Part shown: one piece after another, positions 33,724-40,710 of the stretch | How the letters are laid out: each line of letters begins with the position of its first letter | How positions within the stretch are numbered: the stretch's first letter is position 1 | Origin: Flavobacteriales bacterium UBA2306 | GTDB taxonomy: Bacteria; Bacteroidota; Bacteroidia; Flavobacteriales; Weeksellaceae | DNA: 64,000 nucleotides | Direction: 5' to 3' | NCBI GenBank assembly: GCA_002345565.1 | Contig: DDVS01000002.1 | Location: forward strand, 107,605 to 171,604 | Position numbers and translations under genes: made by a program | The notes under the pieces: model-generated | What the model was told of the DNA's origin: nothing | The model's database searches: none | What the model saw: the letters and a program-made list of their open reading frames with translations, nothing else

Positions 33724-33738
33724 TATATTTGCAAACCG
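33724..33738 (+). promoter_or_regulatory. -7 box of tuf with shared discriminator
   Basis: TATATTTG (33724-33731) is an exact -7 match and continues as the TTTGCAAACCG 11-mer (33728-33738). No TTG at the usual -33 distance; an A/T inverted repeat (33651-33662 with 33679-33690) lies upstream instead. Confidence 0.65.
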
Positions 33739-33774
33739 AAAAAACAATAGTTAATAAAAATAAATATTTAAATC

Positions 33775-34986
33775 ATGGCAAAGGAAACGTTTAATCGTAA
33801 CAAACCGCACTTGAACATTGGTACTATTGGTCACGTTGACCATGGTAAAACTACACTTACAGCTGCTATTTCTGCTGTATTGGCAAGCAAAGGTCTTGCT
33901 GAGAAAAAAGATTTCTCTGCAATTGACTCTGCTCCTGAAGAAAAAGAAAGAGGTATTACTATTAATACTGCTCACATTGAATACGAAACTGTAAAGAGAC
34001 ATTATGCTCACGTTGACTGTCCAGGTCACGCCGATTATGTTAAAAACATGGTAACTGGTGCTGCTCAGATGGATGGTGCTATCGTAGTATGTGCTGCAAC
34101 AGATGGTCCAATGCCTCAAACTAGAGAACATATCCTACTTTGCCGTCAGGTAAACGTACCTAAAATCGTTGTTTTCATGAACAAAGTTGACATGGTGGAT
34201 GATCCAGAATTGTTAGAGCTTGTTGAAATGGAATTGAGAGATTTATTGGCAACTTATGACTTTGATGGTGATAACTCTCCAGTAATTCAAGGTTCTGCTC
34301 TTGGTGCTCTTACTGCAGCTACTGCTTCTCCAGCTAACACAGAAGATAAGTGGTTCAAAAGCGTAGAAGCTTTGATGGATGCTGTTGATGAGTGGATTGA
34401 CGAGCCTGTAAGAGATACTGACAAGCCTTTCTTGATGCCAATCGAAGACGTATTCTCTATTACAGGTAGAGGTACTGTAGCAACTGGTAGAATCGAGGCT
34501 GGTGTTATCAACACTGGAGATCCAGTTGATATCGTAGGTATGGGTGAAGAAAAATTAACTTCTACAATTACAGGGGTTGAGATGTTCAGAAAAATCCTAG
34601 ATAGAGGTGAAGCTGGTGATAACGTAGGTCTATTGTTGAGAGGTATTGAAAAAACTGACATCAAGAGAGGTATGGTTATCGCTAAGAAAGATTCTGTGAA
34701 GCCACACAAAAAATTCAAAGCATCTGTATATATCCTTTCTAAAGAAGAAGGTGGACGTCACACTCCATTCCACAACAAATACCGTCCTCAGTTCTACGTA
34801 AGAACTACAGACGTTACAGGTGAAATCTTCTTACCAGAAGGTGTAGAAATGGTAATGCCTGGTGATAACTTAGAAATTACTGTAGAATTGTTACAACCAA
34901 TCGCTCTTAACGAGGGTCTTAGATTCGCGATCAGAGAAGGTGGTAGAACAGTTGGTTCAGGTCAGGTAACTGAAATTTTAGACTAA
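33775..34986 (+). CDS. tuf: Elongation factor Tu
   Basis: Delivers aminoacyl-tRNA to the ribosome as a GTP complex. In 403 residues: G1 GHVDHGKTT (19-27), the effector region with ERGITINTAH, G3 DCPGH, G4 NKVD, and domains II and III with GRGTVATGRIEAG and GGRHTPFHNKYRPQFYVRT. It is slightly longer than the roughly 395 usual, with an Ala/Thr-rich ALTAATASPANTEDK stretch late in the G domain. Own promoter and terminator; tRNA-Trp, secE and nusG follow. Confidence 0.98.
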   Translation: MAKETFNRNKPHLNIGTIGHVDHGKTTLTAAISAVLASKGLAEKKDFSAIDSAPEEKERGITINTAHIEYETVKRHYAHVDCPGHADYVKNMVTGAAQMDGAIVVCAATDGPMPQTREHILLCRQVNVPKIVVFMNKVDMVDDPELLELVEMELRDLLATYDFDGDNSPVIQGSALGALTAATASPANTEDKWFKSVEALMDAVDEWIDEPVRDTDKPFLMPIEDVFSITGRGTVATGRIEAGVINTGDPVDIVGMGEEKLTSTITGVEMFRKILDRGEAGDNVGLLLRGIEKTDIKRGMVIAKKDSVKPHKKFKASVYILSKEEGGRHTPFHNKYRPQFYVRTTDVTGEIFLPEGVEMVMPGDNLEITVELLQPIALNEGLRFAIREGGRTVGSGQVTEILD

Positions 34987-35001
34987 TCGTCTTACAATAA
35001 T

Positions 35002-35037
35002 AAAGCTTCCGAAAGGAAACTCTCGGGAGCTTTTTTA
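35002..35037 (+). terminator. Intrinsic terminator of tuf
   Basis: AAAGCTTCCGA (35002-35012) pairs with TCGGGAGCTTT (35023-35033) with one G-T pair and a 10-base loop, followed by T. The next tRNA begins 9 bases after the stem, so read-through to tRNA-Trp is possible. Confidence 0.75.
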
Positions 35038-35041
35038 ATCT

Positions 35042-35112
35042 ACGGGCATCGTCCAATGGTAGGATACCGGTCTCCAAAACCGTTGATCAGGGTTCGAATC
35101 CTTGTGCCCGTG
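35042..35112 (+). tRNA. tRNA-Trp (CCA)
   Basis: A 71-base cloverleaf: acceptor ACGGGCA (35042-35048) with TGCCCGT (35105-35111), anticodon stem CCGGT/ACCGT around CTCCAAA (anticodon CCA), T-loop GTTCGAATC, discriminator G as usual for tRNA-Trp. It lies between tuf and secE. Confidence 0.96.
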
Positions 35113-35124
35113 CAAATATAAAAT

Positions 35125-35331
35125 ATGAGCTCATTAATTGATTTTTTAAAAGGTTCTTATACAGAATTTAAAGATAAAGTAGAATGGCCAAAATGGTCTG
35201 AGTTACAATCTTCAACTATCGTTGTAGCTGTAACTACTGTTATACTTGCTTTATTTACGTTTGGAGTAGATTCTTTGTTTAGTGTAACTATCAAGAATTT
35301 TATTGCAACTTTTATTAATCTATTTAATTAA
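35125..35331 (+). CDS. secE: Preprotein translocase subunit SecE
   Basis: Small essential subunit of the SecYEG channel. In 68 residues: an amphipathic N-terminal helix with FKDKVEWPKWSELQSSTIVV, where the WP...E pattern is the SecE hallmark, then one membrane helix (about 33-58). Starts 12 bases after tRNA-Trp; nusG follows by 20 bases. Confidence 0.96.
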   Translation: MSSLIDFLKGSYTEFKDKVEWPKWSELQSSTIVVAVTTVILALFTFGVDSLFSVTIKNFIATFINLFN

Positions 35332-35351
35332 TACAAAATTACTTTCTCCTT

Positions 35352-35897
35352 ATGAGCGAATTAAAATGGTATGTTCTGAAAGCGATTAGCGGACAGGAAA
35401 ATAAAGTGAAAAACTATATTGAGAACGAAATGAAACGTCTTGGATACGAACAATATGTTACTCAAGTAGTTATTCCTATGGAGAAAGTGATTCAAATCCG
35501 TAACGGTAAAAAAGTTCCTAAAGAAAGACCATATTATCCAGGATATTTGATGATTGAAGCTAATCTTATTGGAGAAGTTCCTCATACGATTAAAAATATC
35601 CCCGGAGTTATCTCTTTCCTAAGTCTTACAAAAGGAGGAGATCCAGTACCAATGAGAAAATCTGAGGTCAACAGAATGCTGGGAAGAATGGATGAATTGT
35701 CAGAGTTTGCCACAGATGTTGAAATCCCATTCGTAGTTGGAGAAAATGTTAAAGTAATAGATGGACCTTTCAATGGCTTCAATGGAACGATTGAAAAAAT
35801 TCTTGAAGATAAAAAGAAAATTGAAGTTTCTGTTTTAATCTTCGGTAGAAAAACACCAATGGAACTCAGCTTTATGCAAGTAGAAAAAGTTGTTTAA
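35352..35897 (+). CDS. nusG: Transcription termination/antitermination protein NusG
   Basis: A 181-residue protein with the NGN domain (KWYVLKAISGQENKVKNYIENE, RPYYPGYLMIEANL, GVISFLSL) and the C-terminal KOW domain (VGENVKVIDGPFNGFNGTIEKI). Binds RNA polymerase and couples it to ribosomes or Rho. Ends with a terminator 20-odd bases after the stop, so rplK is a separate unit. Confidence 0.97.
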   Translation: MSELKWYVLKAISGQENKVKNYIENEMKRLGYEQYVTQVVIPMEKVIQIRNGKKVPKERPYYPGYLMIEANLIGEVPHTIKNIPGVISFLSLTKGGDPVPMRKSEVNRMLGRMDELSEFATDVEIPFVVGENVKVIDGPFNGFNGTIEKILEDKKKIEVSVLIFGRKTPMELSFMQVEKVV

Positions 35898-35919
35898 AGC
35901 ACTTTAATACAATATTCTA

Positions 35920-35948
35920 AACCACTCAATTGCGAGTGGTTTTTTTAT
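35920..35948 (+). terminator. Intrinsic terminator of secE-nusG
   Basis: AACCACTC (35920-35927) pairs with GAGTGGTT (35934-35941), loop AATTGC, followed by seven T. Confidence 0.88.
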
Positions 35949-36160
35949 TTTTATAGTTCTTAAAAAATATAAAAAAAGTCAAAAAATAAAAATCAAAAAA
36001 ATGAAAATCTTTCAAAGAGCAAAAAGCTAACTTATGAATCCATTATCCTTATTTGAACTTTTAATAAATTTAAGGAAATTAAAACTTTTGTGACTTTTGT
36101 GACTTGTGTGGTTTTCGAAACAAATTTAAAAAGGCTCATAATATTCTAAAAATTAATAAT
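35949..36160. other. nusG-rplK spacer with a tandem 9-mer
   Basis: The gap from the nusG stop to rplK is 395 bases. This part has no gene. It holds the tandem CTTTTGTGA CTTTTGTGA CTTGTGTGG (36085-36111), akin to the 9-mers that end the repeats at 12542 and 31281. The rest is A/T-rich without features I can name; the rplK promoter begins at 36165. Confidence 0.5.
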
Positions 36161-36164
36161 TTCC

Positions 36165-36195
36165 ATTGCTATTTCAAAAATATTTTATATTTTTG
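36165..36195 (+). promoter_or_regulatory. Promoter of the rplKAJL operon
   Basis: ATTG (36165-36168), 19 bases, TATTTTTG (36188-36195), continuing as TTTGCAAACCG (36192-36202). It predicts a leader of about 90 bases before rplK. Confidence 0.75.
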
Positions 36196-36206
36196 CAAAC
36201 CGAAAA

Positions 36207-36239
36207 GTAGGTTTCCTAATGTGAGAATGAGTAACCTAC
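36207..36239 (+). promoter_or_regulatory. Leader hairpin of the rplK mRNA, candidate L1 site
   Basis: GTAGGTT (36207-36213) and AACCTAC (36233-36239) form a 7-bp stem with a 19-base loop, within the predicted 5' leader. The L11-L1 operon is autoregulated by L1 at a leader hairpin in other bacteria. No T-tract follows, so it is not a terminator. L1 binding is inference. Confidence 0.4.
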
Positions 36240-36292
36240 TGAATAATAAATGCTTCCAAACTCATTAATTATTCAAATTTAAAAATTTAAAA

Positions 36293-36736
36293 ATGGCTAA
36301 AAAAGTCTTTAAAATGGTAAAACTTCAGGTGAAGGGTGGCGCTGCTAACCCGTCTCCACCAGTAGGTCCAGCTTTGGGTTCTGCAGGGGTGAACATCATG
36401 GAGTTTTGTAAGCAATTTAACGGAAGAACTCAGGACAAACCTGGGCAAGTTTTGCCAGTAGTGATTACTGTGTACGAAGACAAATCTTTTGAATTCGTAA
36501 TCAAAACTCCTCCTGCTGCAATCCAGTTAATGGATGCTGCAAAAATAAAAGGAGGTTCTGGAGAACCAAACAGAAACAAAGTAGGATCTGTATCTTGGGA
36601 TCAGGTAAAGAAAATCGCAGAAGATAAAATGGCAGACCTTAACTGCTTTACAATGGATTCTGCTCTTTCTATGGTTGCAGGTACTGCTAGATCTATGGGA
36701 TTGAGAGTAACAGGAACTAAACCAGCTAACGCTTAA
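36293..36736 (+). CDS. rplK: 50S ribosomal protein L11
   Basis: In 147 residues: the N-terminal domain with KLQVKGGAANPSPPVGPALG and NIMEFCKQFNGRT, and the rRNA-binding C-terminal domain ending GTARSMGLRVTG. Part of the GTPase-associated centre and, in species with RelA, required for stringent signalling. First gene of the rplKAJL unit. Confidence 0.98.
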   Translation: MAKKVFKMVKLQVKGGAANPSPPVGPALGSAGVNIMEFCKQFNGRTQDKPGQVLPVVITVYEDKSFEFVIKTPPAAIQLMDAAKIKGGSGEPNRNKVGSVSWDQVKKIAEDKMADLNCFTMDSALSMVAGTARSMGLRVTGTKPANA

Positions 36737-36747
36737 TAATTGAAGAA

Positions 36748-37440
36748 ATGGCAAAATTGACAAAGAAACAAAAAGAAGCGTTGAGCAAAGTAGAAAAGAA
36801 TAAAATCTACAACCTTGAAGAAGGTTCTGCTCTTGTAAAAGAAGTAAATTTCGCGAAATTTGATGCATCTGTTGACATCGCTGTTAGATTGGGTGTAGAT
36901 CCAAGAAAAGCAAACCAAATGGTAAGAGGTGTTGTATCTCTTCCTCACGGGACAGGTAAAGATGTTAAAGTTTTAGCATTAGTAACTCCAGATAAAGAAG
37001 CAGAAGCTAAAGAAGCAGGTGCTGATTATGTAGGTCTTGATGAATATTTACAAAAAATCAAAGAAGGTTGGACAGATGTTGACGTTATCGTTACGATGCC
37101 AGCTGTAATGGGTAAATTAGGACCATTAGGTAGAGTATTAGGACCAAGAGGTCTTATGCCAAACCCTAAATCTGGTACTGTAACTATGGAAATTGGTAAA
37201 GCAGTTACTGAAGTAAAAGCTGGTAAAATCGATTTCAAAGTTGATAAATACGGTATCATCCACGCAGGTATTGGTAAAGTATCTTTTGATGCGGCTAAAA
37301 TTAAAGAAAATGCTCAGGAATTAATTTCTACATTGATTAAATTGAAGCCAACTGCTGCAAAGGGAACTTACGTGAAGTCTATTTATTTGTCTTCTACAAT
37401 GAGTCCTGGAATTGCTATCGATACTAAATCTGTTAACTAA
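36748..37440 (+). CDS. rplA: 50S ribosomal protein L1
   Basis: A 230-residue L1-stalk protein: VDIAVRLGVDPRKANQMVRG, GPRGLMPNPKSGTVT and the late KGTYVKSIYLSSTMSPGI, all hallmarks. Eleven bases after rplK. It is the known translational repressor of its own operon in other bacteria. Confidence 0.98.
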   Translation: MAKLTKKQKEALSKVEKNKIYNLEEGSALVKEVNFAKFDASVDIAVRLGVDPRKANQMVRGVVSLPHGTGKDVKVLALVTPDKEAEAKEAGADYVGLDEYLQKIKEGWTDVDVIVTMPAVMGKLGPLGRVLGPRGLMPNPKSGTVTMEIGKAVTEVKAGKIDFKVDKYGIIHAGIGKVSFDAAKIKENAQELISTLIKLKPTAAKGTYVKSIYLSSTMSPGIAIDTKSVN

Positions 37441-37458
37441 TTTTAAATCCTAAAGACA

Positions 37459-38046
37459 ATGACAAAAGACCAAAAAGTTGTAGCAATACAAGAGATCAAA
37501 GATTTGCTTGAGGGTGCAAAAGTAGTTTACGTAGCAGATCTAGAAGGTTTGAACGCTGCTAAATCATCTGATTTCAGAAGACAAGCTTTCAAAAATAATA
37601 TCAAAGTAAAAGTGGTGAAAAATACACTTTTGCAAAAAGCAATGGAGCAAATTGATGGTGTTGACTTCTCTGAGATGTTTGATACCTTCAAAGGTAACTC
37701 AGCAGTAATGATTGCTGAAACAGCTAATGCTCCAGCAAAATTAATCAAAGATTTTAGAAAGAAAGAAGAAAAGCCAGCTCTTAAGTCTGCTTTTGTTCAG
37801 GAAACTTTCTATGTTGGTGACAATAATCTAGAAACCTTGGCTAACATCAAGTCTAGAGAAGAAATGATCGGTGAAATCATCGGATTACTTCAGTCTCCAA
37901 TCCAAAGAGTTGTTTCTGCTCTTCAAAACAAACCCGAGACAGTAGAAGCTAAAGCGGAAGAAGCTGCACCTGCAGTAGAAGAAGCTCCAGCTACTGAAAC
38001 TCCGGAAACTCCAGCTGTAGAAGGAGAAACTCCAGCTGCTGAATAA
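37459..38046 (+). CDS. rplJ: 50S ribosomal protein L10
   Basis: A 195-residue stalk base protein: KDLLEGAKVVYVADLEGL, VKVVKNTLLQKAM, FKGNSAVM, and a helix that binds L7/L12 dimers. After about residue 163 comes a Glu/Ala/Pro/Thr-rich acidic tail of some 30 residues (AEEAAPAVEEAPATETPETP), beyond the usual 165-175 length. The 18-base gap to rplA leaves no room for a separate leader. Confidence 0.96.
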   Translation: MTKDQKVVAIQEIKDLLEGAKVVYVADLEGLNAAKSSDFRRQAFKNNIKVKVVKNTLLQKAMEQIDGVDFSEMFDTFKGNSAVMIAETANAPAKLIKDFRKKEEKPALKSAFVQETFYVGDNNLETLANIKSREEMIGEIIGLLQSPIQRVVSALQNKPETVEAKAEEAAPAVEEAPATETPETPAVEGETPAAE

Positions 38047-38092
38047 TTACACTCAAAAAATTAAATAAATAATCAACAAAAACATTACAACA

Positions 38093-38461
38093 ATGTCAGA
38101 TTTAAAAAATTTAGCTGAAACGCTAGTAAACCTAACTGTAAAAGACGTTAACGAATTAGCTACTATCCTTAAGGATGAGTACGGAATTGAGCCAGCTGCT
38201 GCTGCTGTAGTAGTTGCTGCAGGTGGTGCAGGTGAAGCTGCAGAAGAAAAAACAGAATTCGATGTAATTCTTAAATCTGCTGGTGCTTCTAAATTGGCTG
38301 TTGTTAAATTGGTAAAAGATTTAACTGGTGCTGGTCTTAAAGAAGCTAAAGACATCGTAGATGGTGCTCCTGCTCCAATCAAGCAAGGTGTTCCTAAAGA
38401 CGAAGCTGAAGCTCTTAAAAAACAACTAGAAGAAGCTGGTGCTGAAGTAGAATTGAAATAA
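38093..38461 (+). CDS. rplL: 50S ribosomal protein L7/L12
   Basis: In 122 residues: N-terminal dimerisation helix (LKNLAETLVNLTVKDVNEL), Ala/Gly hinge and the C-terminal factor-binding domain with KLAVVKLVKDLTGAGLKEAKDIVDGAP. A terminator follows 22 bases after the stop; rpoB does not. Confidence 0.98.
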   Translation: MSDLKNLAETLVNLTVKDVNELATILKDEYGIEPAAAAVVVAAGGAGEAAEEKTEFDVILKSAGASKLAVVKLVKDLTGAGLKEAKDIVDGAPAPIKQGVPKDEAEALKKQLEEAGAEVELK

Positions 38462-38482
38462 TTTCATCCTAATCCAATATTT

Positions 38483-38515
38483 AAATCCCAATCTGTAAAG
38501 GTTGGGATTTTTTTG
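38483..38515 (+). terminator. Intrinsic terminator of rplKAJL
   Basis: AAATCCCAA (38483-38491) pairs with TTGGGATTT (38502-38510), 10-base loop, then T. It ends the ribosomal block where rpoB would be expected. Confidence 0.85.
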
Positions 38516-38609
38516 GTTCTATGTAAATATTTCCATTTGTAAAATCATAATTCCTTATTGTAACAAAAGAAGATTTGCAACTACTTATCACAAAATTATT
38601 ACTGCTACA

Positions 38610-40634
38610 ATGAAAAAAATATTATTATCAGGTTTGATGCTATCCTCTATGATCAACCTCACATACGCACAATCCAAAACACCAGCTTTACAACTGGATT
38701 TGATGGATACATCTGTTCGCCCACAAGATGATTTCTATAATTATGTTAACGGTACTTGGATGAAAACAGCCAAAATACCCGCTGATAAACCAAGCTGGGG
38801 ATCTTTTAATCAACTGAGAGAAACCACAGATATTAACTCTCTCGGTCTATTAGACAACATCCTTAAAGAAAAATTTGAATCTGGCTCCGAAGGACAAAAA
38901 ATCCAGGCGCTTTACGAAACATATATGGATATGAACAAGCGTAATGCAGATGGACTAAATCCTATAAAAACGGATCTCGCTAAAATTGATGCTATTAAAA
39001 ATCTGTCGGATCTTCAAAAATATCTTACAGATGCCACCAGAAATGGAGAAAACGCTTTCTATGCCTGGGGTGTAGATGGAGACCTGAAAAACTCTAAAAT
39101 GAACGCAGTCTATCTCGGAGATGCCGCATTTGGACTGGGTAGAGATTACTATCAAAAAGAATCTCCAAAAAATACGGAAACGATTGCTGAATATAAAAAG
39201 TATGTAGCCAAAATTTTAACAGAAATTGGTTATAAAAACCCAGATGCTGTTGCTGCCCAAATTGTTGACTTTGAAAAGAAAATGGCTAAAACATTACTTA
39301 CCAATGAGCAAAGCCGTGATGCCAACCTTCAATACAATCCTAAAACTTTACCAGAGCTCAAGACTCTTGTAAAAAATGTTGACTTGCCAAAATATTTGTC
39401 AGATGCCGGGGTTAAAACGGATAAAGTCATCATTGGAGAGCTTAATTATTATAAAAATCTAGATACATTTTTGACGGAAAGTAATATTCCTTTGATTAAA
39501 GATTATCTTAAATTTCATCTTGTATCTGGTAGTGCCGGCTATCTCAACCAAAATTTAGACAATCTTAAATTTGAATTTTATAGCAAATATTTACAAGGCC
39601 AACAAGAACAACGTGCTATGAATAAAAGAGCACTGTCTCTGGTTAACGGCGTACTAGGAGAGGCTTTTGGTAAAGTCTATGTTGATAAATATTTTACTCC
39701 AGCTGCTAAAGCTCAAATGTTAACCTATATTGAGTATTTAAAAAATAGCTTTGGCGCTCATATCAATAACTTGAGCTGGATGTCTGCTGCTACAAAGCAA
39801 AAGGCATTGGAAAAGCTAAATAAATTCACTGTAAAAGTAGCATACCCTGACAAGTGGAAAGACTATTCTAAGCTATCTCTTAAATCAGAGAAAGAAGGTG
39901 GAACACTCTATGCTAATCTTAAGAATGTAGAAGCTTGGAGCTATAATAAGGAATTAGATAAAATTGGAAAACCCGTGGACAAATCTGAGTGGGGGATGTC
40001 TCCGCAAACTGTCAATGCTTACTATAATCCCGTGAATAATGAAATTGTCTTCCCTGCGGCTATCCTGCAACCGCCTTTCTTTAATCCAGATGCAGATGCA
40101 GCAGTTAACTTCGGAGGAATTGGTGCTGTGATTGGACACGAAATGACACACGGTTTTGACGATAGTGGAGCTCAGTTTGATGGCGATGGTAATCTTAAAG
40201 ATTGGTGGACGGCAGAGGATAAAGCCAATTTTGAAAAAGCGACTAAAAGTCTAGCTTCGCAATATGATACTTATGAGCCGGTAAAAGACATTCACGTTAA
40301 TGGAACCTTTACTAATGGTGAGAATATTGCTGACCTGGGCGGGGTTAATATCGCTTATGACGCTTTGCAGATGTATCTTAAAGATAAAGGTAATCCTGGC
40401 AAGATCGATGGATATACTCAGGATCAACGTTTTTTTCTTAGCTGGGCAACTGTCTGGAGAACTCTTTCAACAGATAAATATATGAGCAACCAGGTGAAGA
40501 CTGATCCTCATTCGCCGGGATTTTATAGAAGTTTTGGTCCACTTGTAAACACAGAGGCCTTCTATAAAGCTTTTGATATAAAACCAGGAGACAAGCTTTA
40601 TAAAAAACCAGAACAGAGAATCAAAATATGGTAA
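38610..40634 (+). CDS. M13 family metallopeptidase (neprilysin/PepO type)
   Basis: A 674-residue exported zinc peptidase. The signal peptide ends near residue 20 (TYAQ) when the ATG at 38610 is used; an earlier in-frame ATG at 38502 lies inside the rplL terminator and is rejected. M13_N domain (LMDTSVRPQDDFYNYVNGTW) then the catalytic domain with NAYYNP, HEMTH (His510, Glu511, His514), ENIADLGG (third ligand Glu) and a C-terminal KIW. M13 enzymes cut oligopeptides, here in the periplasm or outside. Confidence 0.93.
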   Translation: MKKILLSGLMLSSMINLTYAQSKTPALQLDLMDTSVRPQDDFYNYVNGTWMKTAKIPADKPSWGSFNQLRETTDINSLGLLDNILKEKFESGSEGQKIQALYETYMDMNKRNADGLNPIKTDLAKIDAIKNLSDLQKYLTDATRNGENAFYAWGVDGDLKNSKMNAVYLGDAAFGLGRDYYQKESPKNTETIAEYKKYVAKILTEIGYKNPDAVAAQIVDFEKKMAKTLLTNEQSRDANLQYNPKTLPELKTLVKNVDLPKYLSDAGVKTDKVIIGELNYYKNLDTFLTESNIPLIKDYLKFHLVSGSAGYLNQNLDNLKFEFYSKYLQGQQEQRAMNKRALSLVNGVLGEAFGKVYVDKYFTPAAKAQMLTYIEYLKNSFGAHINNLSWMSAATKQKALEKLNKFTVKVAYPDKWKDYSKLSLKSEKEGGTLYANLKNVEAWSYNKELDKIGKPVDKSEWGMSPQTVNAYYNPVNNEIVFPAAILQPPFFNPDADAAVNFGGIGAVIGHEMTHGFDDSGAQFDGDGNLKDWWTAEDKANFEKATKSLASQYDTYEPVKDIHVNGTFTNGENIADLGGVNIAYDALQMYLKDKGNPGKIDGYTQDQRFFLSWATVWRTLSTDKYMSNQVKTDPHSPGFYRSFGPLVNTEAFYKAFDIKPGDKLYKKPEQRIKIW

Positions 40635-40649
40635 CTCTGTAATTTAATG

Positions 40650-40679
40650 AAAAATCCGCCAGTTTTTTGGCGGATTTTT
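40650..40679 (+). terminator. Intrinsic terminator between the two peptidase genes
   Basis: A 12-bp stem, AAAAATCCGCCA (40650-40661) with TGGCGGATTTTT (40668-40679), loop GTTTTT. Symmetric A and T runs allow it to end both convergent genes. Confidence 0.88.
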
Positions 40680-40710
40680 GATTGCTATAATATTCAAAAA
40701 TAAGACTTTA

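Noticed and set aside
38502..38609. 36-residue N-terminal extension of the M13 peptidase
   Set aside because: It begins inside the rplL terminator stem and would bury the signal peptide that starts at 38610.
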